Of a stretch of DNA of 64,000 bases, positions 1 to 6,922 are shown piece after piece. This stretch comes from Vreelandella zhaodongensis. GTDB taxonomy: Bacteria; Pseudomonadota; Gammaproteobacteria; Pseudomonadales; Halomonadaceae. Position 1 is the stretch's first letter. Each line of letters begins with the position of its first letter. The position numbers and the translations under genes are program-made. Location of the stretch: the NCBI RefSeq assembly GCF_013415115.1, contig NZ_JACCDD010000004.1, forward strand, positions 248,001 through 312,000. The letters are read 5' to 3'. The notes below the pieces were generated by a model. It was given only the letters and a program-made list of their open reading frames with translations. It was not told the DNA's origin and did not search any database.

Positions 1-363
1 CAGCACGCCAAGCGCTATATTGGCAAGCGCTTAGCACTGATTGGCGATGCCGCCCACGTGGTGCATCCGCTGGCAGGGCAAGGGCTGAATATTGGCCTGC
101 ATGATGCCGACACCCTGGCAGAGCTGATCGTCAAAGGCCGCGACCCCGGTGACGCCATCAGCCTGCACCGTTTCGAATGCCAGCGCCGCCTGGCCAACCA
201 AGCGATGATTGCTGCCACCGACAGCTTCCACCACCTGTTTACCGGCGCCAAGCCCTTGCGCAAGTTGGGCGACCTGAGCCTGCACCTTGCCGAACGCGTA
301 CCATTCGCCAAACGCATGATGATGCAACAAGCCAACGGGCTAAACCCATTTAAAATGCGCTAA
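1..363 (+). CDS. UbiH/UbiF/UbiI-type FAD-dependent hydroxylase, C-terminal part
   Basis: The frame is open from the first base, so the 5' part of the gene lies outside the window; 120 residues remain before TAA at 361-363. A GDAAH motif near residue 16, followed by VHPLAGQGLN, is the second FAD/ribityl-binding signature of the flavoprotein aromatic hydroxylases that act on ubiquinone precursors (UbiH, UbiI, UbiF). These enzymes hydroxylate the quinone ring at the cytoplasmic membrane face. The remaining tail is helical and basic, as is usual in the family. The exact paralogue cannot be decided without the N-terminal half. The next gene starts 77 bases downstream and is not clearly co-transcribed. 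Confidence 0.85.
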   Translation, partial: QHAKRYIGKRLALIGDAAHVVHPLAGQGLNIGLHDADTLAELIVKGRDPGDAISLHRFECQRRLANQAMIAATDSFHHLFTGAKPLRKLGDLSLHLAERVPFAKRMMMQQANGLNPFKMR

Positions 364-440
364 AGCCGACTACGCTAAGAGGGTGGCAACGCAGCCGTTG
401 CCAACAATAATCATAATAATCCCTCATTTAAGGAAGGCGT

Positions 441-1637
441 ATGCTCCTCAAGCAACGACACTCTTTATTGACCGTGGTGACGTTCACCAGCCTCGGGTTA
501 CTTGCAGCATCACCGCTACTGGCCTGGGATGGCATCGTCGAAAAACAAACCTTCGAGATGCAAGACTTCACTACCCAAAGCGGCGAAACAATTCCCGAAC
601 TTGCGGTGGGTTGGGAAGCCTACGGTGAATTAAACGACGCCCGTGACAATGCCATCTTAATCACCCATTTCTTCTCTGGCACCAGTAACGCAGCAGGTCG
701 TTATGACCCAGATGGCGAGCCAACCGGCTACTGGGATGCCATCATTGGCCCCGGCAAACCACTGGATACCGACGAGTACTACATTATTGCGTCCGATACG
801 CTGGTGAACCTCAACGCCCACGACCCTAATGTCACCACCACTGGTCCCGCCTCTATTAACCCAGACACCGGCGAACCGTGGGGAATGGACTTTCCTGTGG
901 TAACGATCCGTGACTTTGTGGAGGTACAGCGGGCATTGTTAGAGAGCCAGGGCATTGAATCGCTACACGCGGTCATGGGCGCCTCCATGGGGGCGCTTCA
1001 AGCGTTTGAATGGGCTAGCGCGTACCCTGACAAAGTGGACAGGCTGATTCCCGTTATCGGCGGCGGCGTTGCCGACCCCTGGTTACTGGCAACGCTTAGC
1101 GCCTGGGCAGCGCCCATTCGCTTAGACGCCAACTGGAATGAAGGCAACTATTACGATGGCGAGCCACCCACCGATGGCCTAAAAGAAGCGCTCAAGCTCG
1201 TCACCCTCAATGCCAATCACTGGCAGTGGGCCAACGAAACTTTCAACCGCGACTGGGCCGATGCCGAGCGCGACCCCGCTCAGGATATCAACGCCCGCTA
1301 CGCCATTGAGCAAACGCTGGATGACGTCGCCGCCGCCCGCGCCGAGCTTTCCGATGCCAACCACCTGCTCTACCTGGTTCGCGCCAACCAACTCTTTATG
1401 GCGGGCCACGGTGACTCGTTAGAAGAAGGGCTGGCCGCCATCGACGCCCCCACGCTGATGCTCTACAGCGAAAACGACCTCGTCTTCGCCCCCGAAGGCG
1501 TGCGCCGCACTGCCGAGCTGATAGAAGCCGACGGCACCGAAGTAACGCTTGAAACCCTAGAAGGCAACCGCGGCCATTTAGATGGCGTTGTCGCTATCGA
1601 CCAAGCCAGCGAAACGCTGCGAGCGTTTTTGAAATAG
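441..1637 (+). CDS. Exported MetX-like alpha/beta-fold hydrolase
   Basis: This 398-residue protein has the alpha/beta-hydrolase fold of the homoserine O-acetyltransferase (MetX) family. The nucleophile elbow is GASMGA near residue 180, an acid Asp sits in SENDLVF near 345, and the His is in GNRGHLDG near 375. Unlike true MetX, it begins with a basic stretch and a hydrophobic segment ending near ASPLLAWDG, which looks like a signal peptide, so it probably works in the periplasm, where acetyl-CoA is absent. A hydrolase role is therefore more likely than acyl transfer to homoserine; the substrate is unknown. The start has a good ribosome-binding site (aaggaagg, 7 bases upstream). A 12-bp tandem repeat begins at the stop codon. 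Confidence 0.8.
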   Translation: MLLKQRHSLLTVVTFTSLGLLAASPLLAWDGIVEKQTFEMQDFTTQSGETIPELAVGWEAYGELNDARDNAILITHFFSGTSNAAGRYDPDGEPTGYWDAIIGPGKPLDTDEYYIIASDTLVNLNAHDPNVTTTGPASINPDTGEPWGMDFPVVTIRDFVEVQRALLESQGIESLHAVMGASMGALQAFEWASAYPDKVDRLIPVIGGGVADPWLLATLSAWAAPIRLDANWNEGNYYDGEPPTDGLKEALKLVTLNANHWQWANETFNRDWADAERDPAQDINARYAIEQTLDDVAAARAELSDANHLLYLVRANQLFMAGHGDSLEEGLAAIDAPTLMLYSENDLVFAPEGVRRTAELIEADGTEVTLETLEGNRGHLDGVVAIDQASETLRAFLK

Positions 1638-1696
1638 CTCTTAAGACAGTTCTTGAGACAGTTCTTAAGGCAGTTCTTAAGGCAGTTCTTGAGGCT
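1637..1696. repeat. 12-bp tandem repeat, five units
   Basis: Five head-to-tail copies close to GTTCTTRAGRCA start at the last base of the MetX-like stop codon. In the frame shifted relative to the gene they read as V-L-(K/E)-(A/T) units and stay open to a TAA near 1712, so a single frameshift would add an amphipathic repeat tail to the protein. Confidence 0.85.
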
Positions 1697-1716
1697 GCTT
1701 TTGAAATAACGAAGTA

Positions 1717-1744
1717 AGCGCTGGCTTCTCCGGAAGCCAGTGCT
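1717..1744. terminator. Hairpin between convergent genes
   Basis: A 12-bp stem (one G-T pair) with a four-base loop lies between the convergent MetX-like gene and rnz. No strong T-run follows on either strand, so it may be a weak bidirectional terminator or a 3'-end stabilising hairpin. Confidence 0.5.
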
Positions 1745-1809
1745 TGAAGACTACGAAGCGTTGCTGATCGCCCAACTTCGGTATCACTACTGATAAACGC
1801 GTGGAAAAA

Positions 1810-2772
1810 CTACTCGCCCACCATCTCAGAAAAGCAACCCGTTTTTTCCAAGCTGTATTCGCCAAAATCCCGCGCCAAGAAAAGCGAGCCTGAATAGGCG
1901 CCCTCAGCTTCTTTGCGGATGTCCTCGATGGACGGCGATGCATGGGCACCTAACTGATAACGAGGGCTGAAGTGAGTCAGCACCAAATTAGGTAGCTTTA
2001 TCGATTCGGCAAAAGCAGCAACAAGTTTGGCGTAGCTATGTCCCACATCGCCGGCCTTCTGGGCCATCTCTTCGGTATAGGTGGCCTCATGTACCAGCAC
2101 CTGCGCCTCTGCACACGCCTCGCTCAATAAGTCAGGCTGGTCATTGTCTCCAGCGATCACTACTTTCCTGGGCTTATTCTTAAAAATTAAGTAGTCATGG
2201 CTTTTTAACTGCTCACCTGCAAACTCACTATCAACCCCTTGCTTCAACTGCCCCCACAACGGCCCTCTCGGAATCCCCTTTTGCGCTAGCTTATCCACGT
2301 CCAGGGCAGCATCAACCTTTCGCTCTGTAAATGCATAGGCATAAGACGCCACCCGATGTGAAAGTCTGAAGGTCTCAACCGCGATGCTCTCAAACTCAAC
2401 GCTTTGCAGATCGTCTGAGGCGATAAACTCCAGGGCGAAAGGTAAGCATAGCTGCGTCACCTCGCAGGTTGCCTCCAACCACGTTTGGATACCTGTGGGC
2501 GCAACAATAGTCAGCGGCGCTTTCCGGCCCCCCATGGCGGCACTCGCCAGAATGCCCGGCAGCCCATAGCAGTGGTCGCCGTGCACATGGGTAATCAAGA
2601 TAGCCTTCAAAGAATGGAACGACAGCTTGGTATGCAAGACCTGATGCTGGGTGCCCTCACCACAATCAATCAGGTACCAGCCCTTCCCTTTGCTTTCACG
2701 CAAAGCGATCCCAGAGACATTTCTTTGTTTGGTGGGCACACCGGCGGAGGTGCCGAGAAAGAGTAGGTTCAT
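1810..2772 (-). CDS. rnz: Ribonuclease Z
   Basis: A 320-residue metallo-beta-lactamase-fold protein. It starts with the MNLLFLGTSAGVPT strand typical of RNase Z and carries the zinc motif THVHGDHCYGLPG (near residue 60), a DCGEGTQ segment, the GDN aspartate motif near 210 and the late His in LTHFSPRY near 268. RNase Z cleaves the 3' trailer of tRNA precursors, chiefly those lacking an encoded CCA, and acts as a dimer in the cytoplasm. Length and motifs match bacterial RNase Z. It stands alone on the minus strand, 118 bases downstream of the HigA-like gene. Confidence 0.92.
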   Translation of the reverse strand: MNLLFLGTSAGVPTKQRNVSGIALRESKGKGWYLIDCGEGTQHQVLHTKLSFHSLKAILITHVHGDHCYGLPGILASAAMGGRKAPLTIVAPTGIQTWLEATCEVTQLCLPFALEFIASDDLQSVEFESIAVETFRLSHRVASYAYAFTERKVDAALDVDKLAQKGIPRGPLWGQLKQGVDSEFAGEQLKSHDYLIFKNKPRKVVIAGDNDQPDLLSEACAEAQVLVHEATYTEEMAQKAGDVGHSYAKLVAAFAESIKLPNLVLTHFSPRYQLGAHASPSIEDIRKEAEGAYSGSLFLARDFGEYSLEKTGCFSEMVGE

Positions 2773-2890
2773 ATCGCGTCCGTGCTTTCTCTATTAGAAA
2801 CCTGAACCTAGTCTGGCGGCATACAGATTTCCAATAAGTTTGGTTGCTCAGCTTTTTACAACAGGATGCCAACAACAACAGTGACAATCA

Positions 2891-3184
2891 TTAAGCGGCC
2901 TCAAAATCCAATGGCTGCAGGTCGTCCAAATTAATTGTGCTGCGAGCCATCCATAGATCATACATATCCTGCATTAATAGCCAGCTCTCTGGGGTACGTC
3001 CGAGAACCTTCGACAAGCGCAAAGACATTTCAGGGCTAATGCCACTATCCCCTTTGAGCAACCGTGACAAGGTGGATGGTGAAACACCCAAGTTGGAAGC
3101 AAGCTGACGGGAGCTGATACCAAAAGGCTCTAGGTAAACTTCCCTAATAAATTCGCCAGGATGCGGCGGATTATGCATCGTCAT
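2891..3184 (-). CDS. higA: HigA-family antitoxin / XRE regulator
   Basis: A 97-residue protein with the HigA/VapI signature: an N-terminal [17 protein letters not shown] segment, then an XRE helix-turn-helix ([21 protein letters not shown], residues about 25-46), then the [19 protein letters not shown] helix. HigA binds and neutralises the HigB mRNA interferase and represses the operon. Its ATG overlaps the stop of an upstream higB remnant (TAATG), the usual coupling of a higBA operon. The toxin is broken, so the protein is now an orphan antitoxin or a plain repressor. It starts a defence island reaching to 10.6 kb. Confidence 0.88.
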   Translation of the reverse strand: MTMHNPPHPGEFIREVYLEPFGISSRQLASNLGVSPSTLSRLLKGDSGISPEMSLRLSKVLGRTPESWLLMQDMYDLWMARSTINLDDLQPLDFEAA

Positions 3185-3279
3185 TAGTGATAATCCTCAT
3201 AATCAAGAATGTACGCATTGCCATCTCGAAATTCGAACGTCATGCGCCAATTTCCGTTGATCTTCAACAGTTTACTCTG
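3184..3279 (-). pseudogene. higB: Truncated higB toxin remnant
   Basis: Reading upstream of higA on the minus strand, 31 codons are open after an in-frame TGA and end in NGNWRMTFEFRDGNAY followed by LDYEDYH and a TAA that overlaps the higA ATG. This is the conserved C-terminal strand pair of HigB/RelE-like toxins (the N-x-W-R and D-G-(N/D)-A-Y...DYH signature). The N-terminal two thirds are missing and replaced by AT-rich DNA leading into the PutAbiC-like gene. A loss of the toxin by insertion or deletion is inferred. Confidence 0.75.
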
Positions 3280-3346
3280 TCACACACAGTCACTTAACTC
3301 TGATATATCGAAGCACTTCATTGAAGAAAATAAACAACCTAACCTT

Positions 3347-4117
3347 TTAGCCCGCAGCTTTTATTTCTTTAATTCTCAAGTATCTAACCACCGCCTCATT
3401 TTTAAACTTTGTTCTCTTATTCAATAAAGCCAACCTTTCAAGCAGCGGAGAGTCATCACTATAAAGCAATTGACTTAAATTAAACTCTAAAAGCCCAATT
3501 GTTGTATGAAACTCTGACAAAGCCTCAGCAATATCAACAGCATCTTCAAACTCCTGAGGATTCTCAATAGAGCTTAGAAGCTCTAACACTTTACAAAAAC
3601 ACAACTCTACATTTGCAACTATCGATTTAACAAGATCAATATACTCTTCTGAATGTCTTTTTTTAGCACTTTTTGAAGAGTAAAACCCAAAAATAACGTC
3701 TCTCATCGCTCCGCTAGGAAAATCTATATACTTAGATCCGTCAGTATAAACATTAACTTTATACCCACTAGACTTAGATTTACATAAAATACTATCAAAC
3801 TGCCTGCCCACTGGCTCATCTAACTTCGAATTATAAATATCAATTAGCTTTACCAGTTGCTCTCTACGATTATGAGCCTTTAGCGAATCCAGTTGATCTT
3901 GATGATTCTCATTGTTTTTTCTAATACTAAGATATAGAAAAATAATAGAGATCAAACTAAAAAGAGGGGAAAGAACGCCACCTACAAATGAGCCAAAAGC
4001 CCCCCAGTCCGAATTATTCAAACTAATACCACCACCGCTATACATACCAAAAACCAACCACCAAATCAATAATGGAATAAAGTATACAATAACAACTATA
4101 GCCGTAAGCTTTTTCAT
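3347..4117 (-). CDS. AT-rich membrane protein resembling PutAbiC abortive-infection family
   Basis: The 256 residues start with two transmembrane segments (about 5-25 and 40-66) around the sequence WGAFGSFVGGVLSPLFSL, followed by a charged, coiled-coil-like cytoplasmic part (NNENHQDQLDSL...). This arrangement, with a W-G-x-F-G-x-(F/Y)-(V/I)-G-G turn between the two segments, is what I know from the putative phage abortive infection family (PutAbiC, PF16872); the assignment is from memory. The start is supported by a gaggtggt site just upstream. Base composition is far richer in A+T than the neighbours, pointing to horizontal transfer. It sits exactly where the missing part of higB would be. 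Confidence 0.6.
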   Translation of the reverse strand: MKKLTAIVVIVYFIPLLIWWLVFGMYSGGGISLNNSDWGAFGSFVGGVLSPLFSLISIIFLYLSIRKNNENHQDQLDSLKAHNRREQLVKLIDIYNSKLDEPVGRQFDSILCKSKSSGYKVNVYTDGSKYIDFPSGAMRDVIFGFYSSKSAKKRHSEEYIDLVKSIVANVELCFCKVLELLSSIENPQEFEDAVDIAEALSEFHTTIGLLEFNLSQLLYSDDSPLLERLALLNKRTKFKNEAVVRYLRIKEIKAAG

Positions 4118-4200
4118 ACCACCTCATAAGAATATAACAGCGATGACCTTTCTATCTAAGCCAACCCTACTTCATTTGCTTACCCGAGTATTCTTTCCCA

Positions 4201-5070
4201 TCACTTTCCCAACCCCACACACACCAACTCCCCTCCGAACCATTGCTGCTTTAGCCCGCGCTGTTTTTCCAGCAGGGCTAAGTACGGGCGTAGGGGGTGG
4301 TGGTTGGGTAATGTAACGTGCAGCTGGCGTAGGCGGCGCTGGAAAGGCAGTTGTTCGGCGGGTTGGTGCAGTGGCGTGACGTTTTGGGCGAGCCATTCGA
4401 TGTCCGGTAGTAGTAGATGTGTGGCGCCACTGTCTAGGGCCAGGGTCACGCCTTTGGCATCGAAGTCACCGGCGTAGAGGTGTGGCCGGTTGGTTTTGCG
4501 CCATGCTTTTGTCAGTTCGGCAAAGCCGCCGCCGTAGTGGCTGTCGCCACGATAGATCACCAGCGGGTTGGCGTAGCCGCTAAGCGCTTCTATCTCGGGT
4601 GAAAACACGTAGAAGCTATCCAGGTTTTCCACCTGAACGAGCGCCCCAAACACGGCCAGCTTCAAGCCGCTTACATCAACATCGCGAATGCTGCGCGGCT
4701 CTGGCGCAAGCCACGCCGAGGGCTGCGGCGGCAAGTTGATCAGCACGCGTTTTGCGCGTGGCCCTTCGCGGCTGCTTTTATCTTCCTCGACGCCTTCTGC
4801 TGCTTGAGCGGCACTATTTAAGCCACTTAACGACCGCCCTAGCGGTGCCAAGCGCGCACTCTCTAATAGGTCATTGATTTGTGTTAGCAAACTTGCGTCA
4901 AAACGAAGTGTTTGGCTGGAAAGCCGCATGCCCAGGTCAATATCCTGCTGGTGACACCACGCCACCACATCTTCTACCCACTGGCGACGCGGCTTTTCTA
5001 CCCAGGGCTTGCGGTTAAGTTCTTGGGCCACACTGTTAAGCCCCGCACGGGCACGACCAGTTAACGTCAT
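4201..5070 (-). CDS. jetD: JetD/MksG-like Toprim nuclease subunit (short form)
   Basis: This 289-residue protein ends an operon of four overlapping genes. The C-terminal half contains YAGDFDAKGVTLALDSG (about residues 215-231), which fits the Toprim D-x-D-type metal site of JetD proteins (DUF3322/DUF2220), followed by LLLPD. An upstream PLVIYRGDSHYGGGFAEL strand fits the same fold, and the end (LEKQRGLKQQW) resembles the usual C-terminal R-G-L-E-Q helix. In Wadjet/MksBEFG systems this subunit cleaves plasmid DNA gathered by the SMC motor. At 289 residues it is clearly shorter than the roughly 400 usual for JetD, mainly in the N-terminal half. Start overlaps the upstream stop as ATGA. Confidence 0.7.
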   Translation of the reverse strand: MTLTGRARAGLNSVAQELNRKPWVEKPRRQWVEDVVAWCHQQDIDLGMRLSSQTLRFDASLLTQINDLLESARLAPLGRSLSGLNSAAQAAEGVEEDKSSREGPRAKRVLINLPPQPSAWLAPEPRSIRDVDVSGLKLAVFGALVQVENLDSFYVFSPEIEALSGYANPLVIYRGDSHYGGGFAELTKAWRKTNRPHLYAGDFDAKGVTLALDSGATHLLLPDIEWLAQNVTPLHQPAEQLPFQRRLRQLHVTLPNHHPLRPYLALLEKQRGLKQQWFGGELVCVGLGK

Positions 5071-6296
5071 ACCGCCACCGCCAGTGCGACGTCATGAATC
5101 AGGCGCAGATCGTTAAATGGGCTGGCCGGTGATTCGTCTTGGTGTAGGCGAAACGCTTGCTGCTCGCTACGCGGCAAGCCCTGGTATTCGGAGATCACCT
5201 GAAACAGCCAAATTTCATCGGGCCATTCGAGGTGACTGTCGTACAGATAAGCGAGGGCGCTAATCGGCTCGGCGGGGGGCTGATCTAACACCGCAAGATA
5301 AAAGCGTTCGACATCTTGTTTAAGCGCCTGTTGGCGAGCGGCGGCGAGGCTATCTTCCGGCGTGAGCGCAGGCACTGCCGACTCGACGGTTTGCGTGGCA
5401 TGGCGCGGGGTTGGCAATTCATGCAGCAGCTCTGCCAGCACGCGGCTTTCTAGCGCCCGGTCTAGCGCTGGTGCAGCGGCGGCATGTAACGGCACGGCGT
5501 GGTTGAATAACGCAGGTACGTCGCTGCGTTTCGCGTAATTACTCGGCACAAAGCCTGGATGTTCGCGCATGAACGCGACCATGCCGCTGATCAGGCGGCT
5601 GCGTGCCTGCTGTTTGCGAAAGCGTGCCATTAGCTCGATTAATCGTCGCTGCACTTCCCGCAGGCTGGTGTAATGGTGGCTTAAGCGTTGCTGTAGCTGG
5701 CTGATCAGTAGCTTGCGCAAGCTGCCATCGCTGCCTACTAACGCAATCAGCTCGTCGAAATCGATCAGTGCCAGGCCATCCAGCAACCTAACAATCTGCT
5801 TCTGGGCGCGGTCGTTTTCGCGGATCTTATCACTCAACTGGCTAACAAAGCCGAAATCGCTATTGAGCCGCTGCCAAAGGCTATCAATGGCATCGGCAAA
5901 GCGGCCGTTCAGATCGTCCACTTCCTGGCGCAGGCGCAGCAGTTGCTGCTCCTGTCGCCAATGTTCACCTCGGCTGCGGGCCTCACGGTAGCTGTGCACC
6001 AACGAGCGCACTAGCTCAAGGGTTTCCGCGACATCGGCATTTACATGGCGGCGGGTTTCGTCGGCGAGCATTTCAGCGATCAGGTCGCGCACCTTGGGAG
6101 AGAGCTTTACGCCGCTCTGCTCATCTGGCCGCCATAACACCCGAGCGGCCAACAGCTTGCGCAGCGCACTGTCGTTGAGTCCGTCTAACGGCACGTCATC
6201 ACGAGTGTAGCCCTGCATCAGTCGTTCAGCATGCTTGCCCAACAGCGCCAGCCGTTCAGCGCCGGTTTTTAGCAGACGGCTTTCCAGTTCACTCAC
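5067..6296 (-). CDS. jetA: JetA/MukF-like kleisin subunit
   Basis: A 409-residue, mostly helical protein without catalytic motifs: an N-terminal winged-helix-like part (to about residue 110), long helices with heptad character (about 110-260, with RLRQEVDDLNGRF and LREVQRRLIEL), and a C-terminal domain of about 130 residues. Size and position between the MukE-like and Toprim genes identify it as the kleisin (JetA/MksF) that bridges the SMC heads. Both ends overlap neighbours by four bases (ATGA), giving translational coupling and fixed stoichiometry. The name rests on context more than on recognised motifs. Confidence 0.65.
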   Translation of the reverse strand: MSELESRLLKTGAERLALLGKHAERLMQGYTRDDVPLDGLNDSALRKLLAARVLWRPDEQSGVKLSPKVRDLIAEMLADETRRHVNADVAETLELVRSLVHSYREARSRGEHWRQEQQLLRLRQEVDDLNGRFADAIDSLWQRLNSDFGFVSQLSDKIRENDRAQKQIVRLLDGLALIDFDELIALVGSDGSLRKLLISQLQQRLSHHYTSLREVQRRLIELMARFRKQQARSRLISGMVAFMREHPGFVPSNYAKRSDVPALFNHAVPLHAAAAPALDRALESRVLAELLHELPTPRHATQTVESAVPALTPEDSLAAARQQALKQDVERFYLAVLDQPPAEPISALAYLYDSHLEWPDEIWLFQVISEYQGLPRSEQQAFRLHQDESPASPFNDLRLIHDVALAVAV

Positions 6297-6922
6297 AGCA
6301 GCGCCTCCTGGGCACCCTCTTCCTGCTCCACGTCAATGGGCAAGTTTTCCTCATCGCGGATAAAGCGCACCACCTCGATCAGGTAATCAATTTTACCGGT
6401 GACCACAAACACCTGACGCTCAGTGTGGGGCTGAAGCAAGTAACCATGCTCTTTCAAGCGCTTAAATAGCTGCTTTACTTGGGCATCTAACTGGTCGCTC
6501 TGGGAGCCAAAGAAGCTGTCTGTGGCCAGCCTTTCCAGGCGCTCACGCAGGCTTTGGTTATCTTCGCACTTAGCACTGAACTCGGCGGGCTTAAGAACAT
6601 CGCCAGGGGCTGCCAAGGTGTCGCGGCCTAGCGCCTCTTGAACCAGCTGCAACCATTCCAGCAGCGGCAACAGGCTGTTAACCGTGTCACTCAGTTGGCG
6701 CGATAGCTGCTCCCGAGCGCCTTCATTAAGCTGTCGCCAAGCTAAAAAGTAGACACTGCCTTCATCATTGCTCGCCAGCCTGCGATTGAGCGGGCGCAGG
6801 TAGTCATCAATCGCGTCGCGGGTCTCTTCATTTGCCAAGTGGCGAAAGGCGTTGTCATCACTGACGGCGCAGACAAACTCGCCAGCCAGCAGGCGTTCCA
6901 GTAGCGGGCCGTGTTCGATCAT
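6293..6922 (-). CDS. jetB: JetB/MukE-like winged-helix subunit
   Basis: The 209 residues have the length and composition of MukE/MksE/JetB (DUF4194-type) proteins: an N-terminal helical part, a central region with LRERLERLATDSFF, and a C-terminal winged-helix with a conserved-looking LKEHGYLLQPHTERQVFVV turn and an acidic tail. These subunits dimerise on the kleisin and regulate the SMC ATPase. The gene overlaps both jetC and jetA by four bases. No catalytic motif is visible or expected. Assignment is from operon position and size. Confidence 0.65.
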   Translation of the reverse strand: MIEHGPLLERLLAGEFVCAVSDDNAFRHLANEETRDAIDDYLRPLNRRLASNDEGSVYFLAWRQLNEGAREQLSRQLSDTVNSLLPLLEWLQLVQEALGRDTLAAPGDVLKPAEFSAKCEDNQSLRERLERLATDSFFGSQSDQLDAQVKQLFKRLKEHGYLLQPHTERQVFVVTGKIDYLIEVVRFIRDEENLPIDVEQEEGAQEALL

